A DNA stretch of 64,000 nt from Microbacteriaceae bacterium PS02333 (GCA_029959665.1 JASCOI010000001.1:43785-107784); one strand, 5' to 3'. Counted from the stretch's first letter, positions 46,692 to 55,342 are shown. Notes: generated from the letters alone by a model not told the origin. Program-made: numbers and translations.

Positions 46692-47555
46692 ATGACACGC
46701 GTAGTGGTGACCGGCGGCAGCGGCAAGCTCGGACGAGCAGTGGTGCGCGACCTCGACGAACACGGGTACGACGTGGTCCTGCTCGACCGGGTCCCCTCCC
46801 CCGACAAGCCGGACAGCGTGCAGTTCGTGCGCACCGACCTCGGCGACTACGGGCAGGTGCTGAACGCGTTCATCGGCATCGACGACCGGTACGACCACGT
46901 CGACGCCGTGGTGCACCTCGCCGCGATCCCGGCGCCAGGACAGGTGCCCGACGTGGCGCTCATCACGAACAACGTCACCGCGTCCATCAACGTCTTCCAC
47001 GCCGCACGCGCCGCGAAGATCACGAACGTGGTGTGGGCGTCGAGCGAGACCCTCCTCGGCATCCCGATGGGCGAGCACCACCCGCCCTACCTGCCCGTCG
47101 ACGAGGAGTTCCCGGTGCGCCCGCAGTCGTCGTACTCGCTCGGCAAGGCCGTCGAGGAGGAGATGGCGCGGCACTTCACCCGCTGGGACCCGACACTGAA
47201 GATGATCGGGCTGCGGTTCTCGAACGTCATGGACGAGACCGACTACCCGTCGTACCCGTGGGACGCCACCCCCGAGGCGAAGACGTTCAACCTGTGGTCG
47301 TACATCGACTCCCGCGACGGCGCCCAGGCCGTGCGCAAGGCCGTCGAGGCGGACCTGACCGGCTTCGAGGCGTTCGTCATCGCGAGCCCCGACACCGTGA
47401 TGGACACCCCGACCATCGAACTCGTCGAACGGTACTTGCCGGACATCGAGCGCCGAGCGGACATCGACGGGGTCAGCTCCCTGCTGTCGTCGGAGAAGGC
47501 CCGCGAGCTCCTCGGCTACGACCCGCAGCACAGCTGGCGCGACCACCGCGCCTGA
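46692..47555 (+). CDS. NAD(P)-dependent extended SDR
   Basis: This 287-residue extended SDR carries VTGGSGKLGRAVV at residues 6-18, VVHLAAIP in strand 4 and an S-S-Y-S-L-G-K active site (SSYSLGKAVEEEMARHF). It resembles small uronate-dehydrogenase-like or epimerase-like reductases. The ATG at 46692 follows GCGGAGGCGC; an ATG at 46677 is also possible. It lies 100 bases after the TetR gene and may belong to the same carbohydrate-utilisation neighbourhood. Substrate unknown. Confidence 0.82.
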   Translation: MTRVVVTGGSGKLGRAVVRDLDEHGYDVVLLDRVPSPDKPDSVQFVRTDLGDYGQVLNAFIGIDDRYDHVDAVVHLAAIPAPGQVPDVALITNNVTASINVFHAARAAKITNVVWASSETLLGIPMGEHHPPYLPVDEEFPVRPQSSYSLGKAVEEEMARHFTRWDPTLKMIGLRFSNVMDETDYPSYPWDATPEAKTFNLWSYIDSRDGAQAVRKAVEADLTGFEAFVIASPDTVMDTPTIELVERYLPDIERRADIDGVSSLLSSEKARELLGYDPQHSWRDHRA

Positions 47556-47558
47556 GCC

Positions 47559-49103
47559 TCACGCGCTCGGCGTCAGCAGCCCGTCGAGCACCAGGTCACG
47601 GATGGTCGGCAGCAGGTCGGCGGCGAGCACCTGCTCGTCGACGCCCGTGATCTGCGCGAGTGCACCGATGATCGCCGCGACCGAGAGCTCCCCGTCGCAC
47701 GCGCCCACGAACGCGGCGAGCGCCGTGTCCGCGTCGACCCGCCGGCCGAACCCACCGCCCTGCACGAGCGTCATGACCGTGGGGTCGTCGTTGCCCGGCC
47801 AGTAGTACCGCTCCTCGGTGACGTCGCCGGCGACCGTCAGGTGCGCTGCTGCGAGCGCGACGTCGTCGTGCGCGGCCAGCCAGGCGGCCGCGTCGAGGAC
47901 ACGGGCGACCGTCGCGCCGAGCCCCGCGGGGTTGGAGCCGAGCGTCTCGGGGACGCGCTCGAAGCGCCGGAGCTGCACCGTGCCTCCCGTCCCGACCCTG
48001 CGGACCACGACGTAGCCGAAGCCGACGCCGGTGACCTTGCGCTCGCGGAAGTCGTCGAGCCACGCGCCGACCAGCTGGTCGAACGCGGCCGTGCCGGGCT
48101 TCGTCCCGCCGTCCCGGATCCAGGTCTCGGCGTAGGCGTTCGGGTCCTGCCGTTCGCGCTCGACGACCCATGCGTCGAGGTCGGTCCCCTCGAACCAGGC
48201 CCGGACGCGGTCGAGCCCGTCGACGCCCCAGTGATACTCCCAGTTGCCGAGGAGCTGCGCGGTCCCGCCCGGCTCGAGGTGCTCGGCCAGGCCACGGAGG
48301 ACGGTCTCGACGAGGGCGTCGCCGACCATCCCGCCGTCGCGGTACTCGTAGGACGGGACGCCTTCGGTGCGCGGCGTGATGACGAACGGCGGGTTGGACA
48401 CGATGCGGTCGAAGCGCTCCCCGGCGACGGGCTCGAACAGCGATCCGAAGCGGAAGTCGATGCCGTCGATGCCGTTCAGCTGCGCGTTGAACCGTGCGAT
48501 GTCCAGTGCGCGGCGGGAGATGTCGGTGGCGACGACCTCGTCGGCGAAGCGCCGGGCGTGCATGGCCTGGATGCCGCAGCCGGTCCCGAGGTCGAGCACC
48601 CGGTGGACGGGTACGGGCACCTGTAGGCCGCTCAGCGTGGCGGTCGCCCCGCTGATGCCGAGGACGTGTTCCTCGTCGAGCGCGCTGCCGAGGGCGAGCT
48701 CCCCGAGGTCGGACACGATCCACCAGCTGCCGGCGCCGGCGCCGTCGACGAACGCGTACGGGCGGAGGTCGACCGTCGGGTGTGCGCGGTCGTCGTCGAC
48801 ACGGAGCAGGCCGGCGGCCACGACCGCGTCGAGCCCGGCCGTCGGGAACGCCTGCTCGGCGTCGGCGCGCGGCACGGCGAGCCCGAGGACGAAGAGCGTC
48901 GCCAGGGTCGTCAGCGGCGTCGTCGGACGGGCGTCGAGCGCACGGACGGCGGCCACGCGGTTCCCGCGGTGCAGCGCGGCCGCGGCGTCGACGCCCCAGA
49001 GCGCGTCGACGCCCTCGACAGAGAATCCGGCGGCGGTGAGGTCTGCTGCGAGCGCGCCCGTCGTCTCGGCGTCGGCGTGGACGTCTGGGAGGGCATGGCT
49101 CAT
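47559..49103 (-). CDS. class I SAM-dependent methyltransferase
   Basis: This 514-residue protein has a helical N-terminal domain (about residues 1-150), then a methyltransferase fold with motif I VLDLGTGCGIQAMHAR (about 167-182) and the motif IV SNPPFV (about 232-237). The SNPPF tetrad is typical of HemK-like and N6-adenine/rRNA enzymes that methylate amide or exocyclic nitrogens. The C-terminal 200 residues look regulatory or substrate-binding. The ATG at 49103 overlaps the preceding ArsR-family gene by four bases, so the two are coupled. The target could be RNA, protein or a small molecule. Confidence 0.8.
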   Translation of the reverse strand: MSHALPDVHADAETTGALAADLTAAGFSVEGVDALWGVDAAAALHRGNRVAAVRALDARPTTPLTTLATLFVLGLAVPRADAEQAFPTAGLDAVVAAGLLRVDDDRAHPTVDLRPYAFVDGAGAGSWWIVSDLGELALGSALDEEHVLGISGATATLSGLQVPVPVHRVLDLGTGCGIQAMHARRFADEVVATDISRRALDIARFNAQLNGIDGIDFRFGSLFEPVAGERFDRIVSNPPFVITPRTEGVPSYEYRDGGMVGDALVETVLRGLAEHLEPGGTAQLLGNWEYHWGVDGLDRVRAWFEGTDLDAWVVERERQDPNAYAETWIRDGGTKPGTAAFDQLVGAWLDDFRERKVTGVGFGYVVVRRVGTGGTVQLRRFERVPETLGSNPAGLGATVARVLDAAAWLAAHDDVALAAAHLTVAGDVTEERYYWPGNDDPTVMTLVQGGGFGRRVDADTALAAFVGACDGELSVAAIIGALAQITGVDEQVLAADLLPTIRDLVLDGLLTPSA

Positions 49104-49465
49104 GCGGTGAGGTCCTCGCGCATCAGTTCGGCGGGCACCGTCCAGTCGAGGACCAGGTCGAGGAGCCCGGGGAACCGCTGCTGCACGTCCTCGACACGCG
49201 CACGGCTGCTGCGGGTGAGTCCCTCCTGGTGCTGCTCGAGCAGGCCGGCCTCGCGCAGGACGCGGAAGTGGTGCGTCAGCGTGGACTTCGGCCGGTCGAT
49301 GCCGACCCAGCCGCAGCTGCGGATCCCGCCGGCGGCGTCGACGAGGTACCGGTGCAGGATCGCCAGGCGGATCGGGTCCGACAGGGCGTCCATCACGACG
49401 GGGAGGTCCATCTCGGCCACCGTCGGCTGGGGAAGCCGTTCGGGGGCAGCGGCGCGCTCGGGCAT
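49100..49465 (-). CDS. ArsR-family winged-helix regulator
   Basis: This 121-residue protein has a winged helix in about residues 15-90 (VVMDALSDPIRLAILHRYL and KSTLTHHFRVLREAGLL), typical of ArsR-like regulators. No metal-binding cysteine cluster of the SmtB type is seen. The ATG at 49465 is divergent from an MFS transporter, with two GTACGA-type palindromes between them. It is coupled to the downstream methyltransferase (ATGA). It likely represses itself, the methyltransferase and the transporter. Confidence 0.85.
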   Translation of the reverse strand: MPERAAAPERLPQPTVAEMDLPVVMDALSDPIRLAILHRYLVDAAGGIRSCGWVGIDRPKSTLTHHFRVLREAGLLEQHQEGLTRSSRARVEDVQQRFPGLLDLVLDWTVPAELMREDLTA

Positions 49466-49495
49466 GGACGGGACGCTACCACCGTTCACCTCGCA

Positions 49496-49542
49496 GTACG
49501 ACTTGCGTCGTACAGCGGAGTGCGGTACGACTTTCCTCGTAC
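49496..49542. promoter_or_regulatory. twin GTACGA palindromes between arsR-like and MFS genes
   Basis: Site 1 is GTACGAC (49496-49502), TTGC, GTCGTAC (49507-49513). Site 2 is GTACGA (49525-49530), six bases, TCGTAC (49537-49542). The sites are centred about 29 bases apart, close to three helical turns, and lie between the starts at 49465 and 49566. They are likely operators for the ArsR-type protein. Confidence 0.7.
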
Positions 49543-49565
49543 TGTTCGTCATCGAAGGGGCACCC

Positions 49566-50825
49566 ATGCAGTCAGCTCGCTCGGTCGCCGGGTTCTGGAT
49601 CCTCGCGGCCATGCTGCTCGTCTCGGTCGCGTCGTCCGCCGTGCCGTCGCCGATCTACCCCGTGTACGCGGCGGAGTGGCACCTGACGCCGCTCATGCTC
49701 ACCGGGGTGTTCGCGATCTACGTCGCGGGGCTCCTCACCAGCCTGCTCGTCGCCGGCCGCCTGTCCGACCACGTCGGGCGGATGCCGGTGCTCGTCGTCG
49801 GAGGGCTCGGCGTCGCGGCCTCGCTCGGGCTCTTCTCGATCGCGGACGGCCTCGGTGCGCTGATCGTCGACCGCATCGTGCAGGGTGTCTCCGTCGGACT
49901 GCTCATCGGCGCCCTCGGTGCGGCGCTCATCGACAACTCGCTCGAGGCGCACCCGTCCCTCGCCGGTGTCCTGAACGGGGTGATCCCGCCGATCGCCCTC
50001 GCCACCGGAGCCCTGTCGAGCGGTGCCCTCGTCGAATGGGGGCCCGCGCCGGAACAGCTCGTGTACGTGCTCTTCGGGGTACTGCTCGTCCTCATGGTGA
50101 TCGCGCTCGCGGTCGTCCCCGAGCGGGTCACCCGCAGGCCGGGTGCCCTCCGCTCCCTCCGCCCGACGATCTCCGTTCCCCGGTCCTCGCGCCGGCTGTT
50201 CCGCGGCGTCGCCGGCTCGCTCATCGCCAGCTGGGCGCTCGGCGGGATGTTCCTGTCGCTCGTGCCGTCCGCGCTCGGGGCGGTGTTCGGCATCACGAAC
50301 CACTTCGCGGCCGGAGCACTCATCGCCGTCGTCACCGGCGTCGGCGCGCTCACCGGGCTCGCGATCCAGCGGCTCGACGCGCGCATCGGCGTCCTCATCG
50401 GACTCGTCGCGCTGATCCTCGGGCCGGTCGTCACCGTCGCGTTCGTGTTCGCGCACTCGCTGCCCGGCCTCGTGGTCGGCAGCGCGATCGCCGGCGTCGG
50501 GTTCGGTGCCGGGTTCCAGGCTCCGCTCCGGATGCTGCTCGCCACCGCTGCCCCCACGCACCGCGCCGGGTTGCTCTCCACGATCTACGTCGTGAGCTAC
50601 CTGGCGTTCGGCGTCCCGGCGGTCATCGGCGGGCTGCTCGAGCCGACGGTCGGACTCGTGCCGGTCATCGCCGGGTACGGCGCGTTCATCGTGCTCGCAG
50701 CGGCGGTCGCCCTCGTGCTGCAGCTCGTGTCGCGGGACGCCGCCGAGGTCGAGGAGCAGGCGTCCGAGCGCATCACCACGGGTTCGGTCCGCGTGCAGGC
50801 CTGCCCCGCTCCCGCGGCGGACTGA
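49566..50825 (+). CDS. MFS transporter controlled by the ArsR-type regulator
   Basis: This 419-residue major-facilitator protein has about twelve helices. Motif-A-like sequence appears as AGRLSDHVGRMPVL in the loop after helix 2. Layout is like drug/metabolite exporters. A C-terminal cytoplasmic tail of about 30 residues is rich in charged and Pro residues. The ATG at 49566 follows GAAGGGG. The divergent ArsR/methyltransferase pair and the twin operators suggest one inducible regulon, perhaps for resistance to a small toxic molecule. Confidence 0.83.
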   Translation: MQSARSVAGFWILAAMLLVSVASSAVPSPIYPVYAAEWHLTPLMLTGVFAIYVAGLLTSLLVAGRLSDHVGRMPVLVVGGLGVAASLGLFSIADGLGALIVDRIVQGVSVGLLIGALGAALIDNSLEAHPSLAGVLNGVIPPIALATGALSSGALVEWGPAPEQLVYVLFGVLLVLMVIALAVVPERVTRRPGALRSLRPTISVPRSSRRLFRGVAGSLIASWALGGMFLSLVPSALGAVFGITNHFAAGALIAVVTGVGALTGLAIQRLDARIGVLIGLVALILGPVVTVAFVFAHSLPGLVVGSAIAGVGFGAGFQAPLRMLLATAAPTHRAGLLSTIYVVSYLAFGVPAVIGGLLEPTVGLVPVIAGYGAFIVLAAAVALVLQLVSRDAAEVEEQASERITTGSVRVQACPAPAAD

Positions 50826-50890
50826 CCCGCGCTGCCGCTGCGCCTGCCCCTGCGCCTGCGCACGGCGGCGGCGGCTGTGGTGCCGCGGGA

Positions 50891-50991
50891 GGTCGATTCG
50901 CGCGTAGGAAGCCGAATCGCGCGTAGGTGACCCGGATTTCCGACCCCCTACGCGCGATTCCGCTTCCCATCGCACACGTTGTGGGTCAGAA
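50891..50991. repeat. REP-like intergenic element, copy 2
   Basis: This copy matches 32423-32523: ATTCGCGCGTAGGAAGC, GAATCGCGCGTAGG, spacer, CCTACGCGCGATTC, GCTTCC, then GTTGTGGGTCAGAA. Its arms pair over 21 bases with one mismatch (GGAAGC..GCGTAGG with CCTACGC..GCTTCC), a stronger hairpin than copy 1. It follows an MFS stop by about 65 bases. Confidence 0.65.
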
Positions 50992-51016
50992 GCGCTGGGT
51001 CAGCAGCGCTGGGGAG

Positions 51017-51448
51017 TCAGTGCCCGGGACGCGCCGGGCGCCGGCCGATGCTGCGGTGTGCGTCGTCGTGCGCCGCGTCGACGTCGGCCTTCCCACGGTC
51101 GGCGATGTTCCGGAGCCACTGCGGCCCGTGCGCCTTCGCCCAGTCCCAGAAGCGGTGCAGCTGCGCCTTGAGCCACGTGATGATCTTGTGGAAGAAGTGG
51201 AACTCGCTCGCCAGGATCGTCAGGCCGATGAACACCACGAGCCACCCGGGCCCGGGCAACGGCACGAGGATCAGCCCGATGATGACGACCAGCCCGCCGA
51301 CGATGCCGACGACCACCTTGTAGAAGAGGTGCAGGTGCGGCCGGGCGTGGATCCACTCGCGGGCCTGGTGGAACCAGCGGAAGCGGTGTCGGAGCGCGGA
51401 CTCACCGGAGTCCGCTTCCGCGGGTCGGTGGTTCGGGTCGCCGTCCAT
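51017..51448 (-). CDS. TIGR02611/PGPGW family membrane protein
   Basis: This 143-residue protein has two central hydrophobic helices flanking the diagnostic PLPGPGW motif (about residues 63-69), with LVVFIGLTILASEF immediately after. These features define small actinobacterial TIGR02611-type membrane proteins. Both ends are basic and His-rich, probably cytoplasmic. The ATG at 51448 is the expected start. No function is established for the family. Confidence 0.85.
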   Translation of the reverse strand: MDGDPNHRPAEADSGESALRHRFRWFHQAREWIHARPHLHLFYKVVVGIVGGLVVIIGLILVPLPGPGWLVVFIGLTILASEFHFFHKIITWLKAQLHRFWDWAKAHGPQWLRNIADRGKADVDAAHDDAHRSIGRRPARPGH

Positions 51449-51562
51449 GCCGAAACGGTAGGGCGCGCGGCTGGGAATCCGCGGCGCGCGCGGTGCGCAC
51501 CCGCCGGACGCGGAGGCGGAGGCGGAGGCGCCGAGACTCGCGCCGATCCACCGGGCGGGTAC

Positions 51563-51605
51563 CGAGCCTCCCGGGCGGATCACCACGGGGCGGACGGGAG
51601 GCTCG
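51563..51605 (-). terminator. hairpin after the DksA-like gene
   Basis: CGAGCCTCCCG (51563-51573) and CGGGAGGCTCG (51595-51605) are perfect complements with a 21-base loop, immediately after the DksA-like stop at 51606. The stem is related to the GGAGGC hairpins elsewhere in the window. Confidence 0.55.
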
Positions 51606-51938
51606 TCACGCGTGCGCGATGCACGTCGCGGCCCACGGGACTGCCGCCAGTCGTGCCTCCGGGATCGGTTCGCCGCCGACGGCGCACGTCCCGTAGGTTC
51701 CCGCGTCGAGCCGCGCGAGTGCGGCGTCGACCTGGTCGATGCGTCGCCGTGCGTCGTCGCGGACCGCACCGAGCGATCCGCGCTCCCACGCCAGCGTTGC
51801 TCCCTCCGGGTCGTGCTCGTCGTCCGTGTTCGCACCGTCACGGGCGTCGCTGACGTCGCGCATGCTCCGCTCGACGTCGGCGATGAGCTTCGTCGCCCTC
51901 GCTCGCTCCGCGCGCAGTGCCGTACGTGGGTCGTCCAT
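51606..51938 (-). CDS. TraR/DksA-like protein with degenerate zinc finger
   Basis: This 110-residue protein has a coiled-coil-like N-terminal helix pair (about residues 1-75), then a DksA/TraR-type finger, YGTCAVGGEPIPEARLAAVP followed by TCIAHA. Only Cys85 and Cys106 of the usual four cysteines remain; the partners are Gly88 and His109. Family members bind RNA polymerase through the secondary channel. The altered finger suggests structural rather than full zinc binding. ATG at 51938. It is divergent from an LLM oxidoreductase and followed by a hairpin. Confidence 0.8.
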   Translation of the reverse strand: MDDPRTALRAERARATKLIADVERSMRDVSDARDGANTDDEHDPEGATLAWERGSLGAVRDDARRRIDQVDAALARLDAGTYGTCAVGGEPIPEARLAAVPWAATCIAHA

Positions 51939-51988
51939 GCCCTCCGAACCTAGTCCGACGGAATGCGCGACGCCTCGGATGCGTTCGC

Positions 51989-53026
51989 ATGGACATGACC
52001 AAGATCGGGTTCCTGTCGTTCGGACACTGGCGTGACGTCCCCGGATCGAAGGTGCGCAGCGGCCGCGAGGCCCTCGTGCAGGCGATCTACCTCGCGGTGG
52101 CGGCCGAGGAAGCGGGCGTCGACGGCGCGTACTTCCGCGTGCACCACTTCGCCCCGCAGCAGGCCGCACCGTTCCCGCTGCTCTCCGCCATCGCGGCGAA
52201 GACGAGCCGCATCGAGATCGGCACCGGCGTGATCGACATGCGCTACGAGAACCCGCTCTACATGGCGGAGGAGGCGGCAGCGACCGACCTGATCTCCGGC
52301 GGGCGACTGCAGCTCGGCGTCTCGCGGGGATCACCCGAGACCGCTCAGGCCGGTTACCAGCAGTTCGGGTACGTGCCTGACGCCTCGGACCCGAACGGCG
52401 CCGACCTCGCCCGTGCGCACACGAGCGTGTTCCGCCGCGCGATCGCCGGCGAACCGATGGCGAACGCGAACCCGCAGATGACGGGTGCCGCGGGCTCACT
52501 GCCGGTCTTCCCGCTGTCCGACACGCTCCCCGATCGCATCTGGTGGGGTGCCGGGACACGCGCCACCGCCGAGTGGACGGCCGAGCAGGGCATGAACCTG
52601 ATGTCGTCGACCCTCTTGACCGAGGACACCGGCGTGCCGTTCGACGAGCTGCAGGCCGAGCAGATCGAGCGCTTCCGTCGGGTCTGGGCCGAGTCCGGCT
52701 GGGACCGTGCACCCCGGGTCTCGGTGTCGCGCAGCATCATCCCGATCATCGACGACGAGTCCCGGCACTACTTCGGCGTGCGCGCGCAGGTCGAGGGAAC
52801 CGACCAGGTCGGGTACCTCGACGGTGGGCTCGCCCGCTTCGGCCGGTCGTACATCGGGTCTCCGGAGTCGCTCGTCGAGGAGCTCGCGGCCGACGCCGCC
52901 GTCCGTGCGGCCGACACCGTCCTCGTCACCGTGCCGAACCAGCTGGGCGTGGACTTCAACGCCCGACTCCTCGCCGCGGTGAAGGACGTCTTCACCGAGG
53001 TGGACGCCGCGCCGGCGCGCGCGTAG
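51989..53026 (+). CDS. LLM class flavin-dependent oxidoreductase
   Basis: This 345-residue luciferase-like monooxygenase has the N-terminal strand TKIGFLSFGHW, YFRVHHFAPQQAAPFPLL, TSRIEIGTGVIDMRYENP and LISGGRLQLGVSRG segments typical of the family. It is a paralogue of the gene at 40664. The ATG at 51989 is used; a second ATG at 51995 is equally possible. The cofactor is probably FMN. No partner reductase is adjacent, and the substrate is unknown. Confidence 0.85.
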   Translation: MDMTKIGFLSFGHWRDVPGSKVRSGREALVQAIYLAVAAEEAGVDGAYFRVHHFAPQQAAPFPLLSAIAAKTSRIEIGTGVIDMRYENPLYMAEEAAATDLISGGRLQLGVSRGSPETAQAGYQQFGYVPDASDPNGADLARAHTSVFRRAIAGEPMANANPQMTGAAGSLPVFPLSDTLPDRIWWGAGTRATAEWTAEQGMNLMSSTLLTEDTGVPFDELQAEQIERFRRVWAESGWDRAPRVSVSRSIIPIIDDESRHYFGVRAQVEGTDQVGYLDGGLARFGRSYIGSPESLVEELAADAAVRAADTVLVTVPNQLGVDFNARLLAAVKDVFTEVDAAPARA

Positions 53027-53124
53027 GCGTCCCCCTTCCTGCCGACACCCGGGTTGGGACTGGGGAGCGCGCACGGCGGCACGTAGCGTCGGAGCGCACC
53101 ATCCCCCGTTCTCAGGAGCACCTC

Positions 53125-53574
53125 GTGACGCTGCCGGCCGCTGGCTGGTTCCCGGATCCCCGGGATGCCGGTCGTCTCCGTTGGTGGGATGGCCACGCCT
53201 GGGGCGAAGCGACGCGTGCGGTTCCGACTCGCCACGTCGAGCCGGTGCTGCCGATCGTGGTGGCGCCGACGGGCCCGAGTTTCTCGGTGCGGACCGGTAC
53301 CGTCGAGCACCGTGCGTGGGCGTACGGCGCCAGCACGTCCCGGAAGCTCTGCGCGTTCGCGATCTCCGCGTTGCTGCTCGCCGTCGCGTCCCTGCTGCTG
53401 AACCCCTACGGCGTCTTCAGCGTGCTCGCCGGGGTCGCCGCCATCATCGGGATCGTCCGCCCGGGTGCGACCGGCCGGTGGCGGGTCCTCGCTCGGAGCC
53501 TGGCGGTGTCGGCGCTGGTCCTCGCGATCGCGACGGGCATCATCGCCGCAGACGTCCACTTCCCGGTGGCCTGA
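53125..53574 (+). CDS. DUF2510 membrane protein
   Basis: This 149-residue protein opens with a DUF2510 motif (AAGWFPDPRDAGRLRWWDGHAW), a short tryptophan-rich module of unknown role found at the N-terminus of actinobacterial membrane proteins. Three hydrophobic segments follow in the C-terminal half (about residues 75-92, 93-108 and 120-140). The GTG at 53125 follows CAGGAG. The function is unknown. Confidence 0.82.
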   Translation: MTLPAAGWFPDPRDAGRLRWWDGHAWGEATRAVPTRHVEPVLPIVVAPTGPSFSVRTGTVEHRAWAYGASTSRKLCAFAISALLLAVASLLLNPYGVFSVLAGVAAIIGIVRPGATGRWRVLARSLAVSALVLAIATGIIAADVHFPVA

Positions 53575-53611
53575 CCCCGCACGGACGCGCCCGCGCCGTC
53601 GCCCTTCCCCG

Positions 53612-54586
53612 TCAGCGCCGCGCCCGCGGGTGCGCGGTCTGGTACACGTCGCGGAGCATGTCAGCCGTGACCATCGTGTAGATCTGCGTCGTCGCCACGC
53701 TCGCGTGCCCGAGGAGCTCCTGCACGACCCGGACGTCCGCCCCACCTTCGAGCAGGTGCGTCGCGAACGAGTGCCGGAACGTGTGCGGCGACACGTGGGC
53801 GGACAGGTCTGCCCGGTCGGCCGCGGCCTGGATCACGAGCCAGGCGCTCTGGCGTGACAGCCGCGCGCCGCGGGCCCCGAGGAAGAGCGCCGGCGTCGAC
53901 GGCCCCCGCACGGCGAAGACCGGTCGCGCCCGCACCAGGTACGCCTCGATCGCGGCCCGCGCGTAGCTGCCGAGCGGCACGATCCGCTGCTTGTTCCCCT
54001 TGCCCGTGACCTTGACGACCGAGACCCCGGTTCCGTCCGGGTCGTCCGTCACGTCGTCCACCGAGAGCCCGACGGCCTCGGAGATGCGCGCACCGGTGGC
54101 GTACAGGAGCTCCAGGAGCGCCCGGTCGCGCAACTGGACGGGATCGTCTCCGTCGACGGCCTGCAGCAGCCGGTCCATGTCGTCGACCGAGATCGCCTTC
54201 GGGAGCCGCATCGGTGCCTTCGGCGGACGGACGGACGCGCCGGGGTCGAGTGGCAGCCATCCCTCCCCAGCGGTGAACGTCGCGAAGGACCGCACAGAAC
54301 TGAGCATCCGGGCGACGGACCGTGGCGCCAGCGGCGATGCTGCTCGCGTGGCCAGATGCGAAACGAACCCTGCGAGATCCGCTCGCGTCAGTCGAGCGAC
54401 GTCGTCGACGACCGATGCGCCCCCGGCCCGGTCGGCTCCCTCGGAGTCGACCTCCGGCTGGGTACCGACCCACGTGGCGAAGGTCGCGAGGTCCCGCCGG
54501 TACGCCGACAGCGTGTGCTGCGACAGCCCCCGCTCGATCGCGACGTGTCGCAGGTACGTCTCGGTGGCGGCAGCGAGCGAGACCAT
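53612..54586 (-). CDS. xerD: tyrosine recombinase XerD
   Basis: This 324-residue tyrosine recombinase resolves chromosome dimers at dif with XerC and FtsK. The catalytic set is visible: Arg167 in ATGARISE, Lys196 in TGKGNKQR, His268 and Arg271 in [12 protein letters not shown], His294 in [10 protein letters not shown] and Tyr303. The N-terminal SAM-like DNA-binding domain covers about residues 1-110, with an acidic insert at 45-60. Its position beside the pyrG cluster matches actinobacterial XerD rather than a phage integrase. ATG at 54586. Confidence 0.9.
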   Translation of the reverse strand: MVSLAAATETYLRHVAIERGLSQHTLSAYRRDLATFATWVGTQPEVDSEGADRAGGASVVDDVARLTRADLAGFVSHLATRAASPLAPRSVARMLSSVRSFATFTAGEGWLPLDPGASVRPPKAPMRLPKAISVDDMDRLLQAVDGDDPVQLRDRALLELLYATGARISEAVGLSVDDVTDDPDGTGVSVVKVTGKGNKQRIVPLGSYARAAIEAYLVRARPVFAVRGPSTPALFLGARGARLSRQSAWLVIQAAADRADLSAHVSPHTFRHSFATHLLEGGADVRVVQELLGHASVATTQIYTMVTADMLRDVYQTAHPRARR

Positions 54587-54595
54587 CCCCGAAGG

Positions 54596-55165
54596 CTACC
54601 GGCGCGACGCCGCGTCCACGGCGAGCGCCGCCACGATGAGCGCCGAGTTCCGCAACCGGCCCTCCAGGATCCCCGCGACGATCTCCGACCGCGGCACCCA
54701 GCGCTTCACGATGTCCGCTTCCTCGTCGGAGCGGTCGAAGGTCGACGCGGTCGCTCGGACACCGCGGGCCCGGTAGACCTGGATGAACTCGTTGCTGCCA
54801 CCAGCGGAGGTGTTGTACCGCACCAGGGGCTCCCAGTCGTCGGCCTCGACGTCGGCTTCCTCGGCGAGCTCCCGCTGCGCGGCGACGAGCTCGTCCTCAC
54901 CGGAGATGTCGAGCAGCCCGGCCGGCAGCTCCCAGTCGCGCAGGTGCACGGGGTGACGGTACTGCTGGATGACGAGCACGCGGCCCTCGTCGTCCTCGGC
55001 GTAGACCGCGACGGCCCCGGTGTGGTCGATGTACTCGCGCACCATGCTGCCGTCGCCGTACGCCACGGTGTCGCGCCGGACGTCCCAGACGACGCCGTCG
55101 TACACGAGGGTCGAGTCGGTCACGTCGAAGGATGCGGGCTCGTCGGAGATGGGTGCGTCGGTCAC
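54596..55165 (-). CDS. NUDIX hydrolase, ADP-ribose pyrophosphatase type
   Basis: This 189-residue NUDIX enzyme has the box GLLDISGEDELVAAQRELAEEADVEA in the correct spacing (G-x5-E-x7-REx2EE), preceded by YRHPVHLRDWELPAG, which marks the ADP-ribose pyrophosphatase subfamily. It hydrolyses ADP-ribose to AMP and ribose-5-phosphate. The GTG at 55165 is the likely start. It lies nine bases upstream of xerD and is probably co-transcribed with it. Confidence 0.88.
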   Translation of the reverse strand: MTDAPISDEPASFDVTDSTLVYDGVVWDVRRDTVAYGDGSMVREYIDHTGAVAVYAEDDEGRVLVIQQYRHPVHLRDWELPAGLLDISGEDELVAAQRELAEEADVEADDWEPLVRYNTSAGGSNEFIQVYRARGVRATASTFDRSDEEADIVKRWVPRSEIVAGILEGRLRNSALIVAALAVDAASRR

Positions 55166-55201
55166 CCGTCCATCCAACCAGCGTCCGTCATGACCGCCGG
55201 A

Positions 55202-55265
55202 CGGAACCAGGTTTCGGACACGAAACCACGGGATCCCGCGGCGCAGTGTCCGGAACCCGGTTCCG
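55202..55265. repeat. long imperfect inverted repeat downstream of pyrG
   Basis: CGGAACCAGGTTTCGGACAC (55202-55221) pairs with GTGTCCGGAACCCGGTTCCG (55246-55265) with two mismatches over 20 bases. It lies between pyrG and the NUDIX gene, beside the perfect palindrome at 55287-55330. The stem could be structural RNA or DNA; function unknown. Confidence 0.6.
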
Positions 55266-55286
55266 TGCTCGACGCCCAGCCGATGA

Positions 55287-55330
55287 CGGACGGGAGGCAC
55301 GGTGCCAGCTGGCACCGTGCCTCCCGTCCG
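55287..55330. terminator. perfect 44-bp palindrome after pyrG
   Basis: CGGACGGGAGGCACGGTGCC (55287-55306), AGCT, then the exact complement (55311-55330) give a 44-base perfect palindrome starting 12 bases after the pyrG stop. It is related to the GGAGGCGCGGTG hairpins. It probably ends the pyrG transcript, although no U-tract follows. Confidence 0.7.
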
Positions 55331-55342
55331 ATCGTGGGTGCG

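Noticed and set aside
53612..54586. Tyrosine recombinase as a phage integrase
   Set aside because: Length, motifs and the pyrG/NUDIX neighbourhood fit chromosomal XerD, with no att-like repeats or phage genes nearby.
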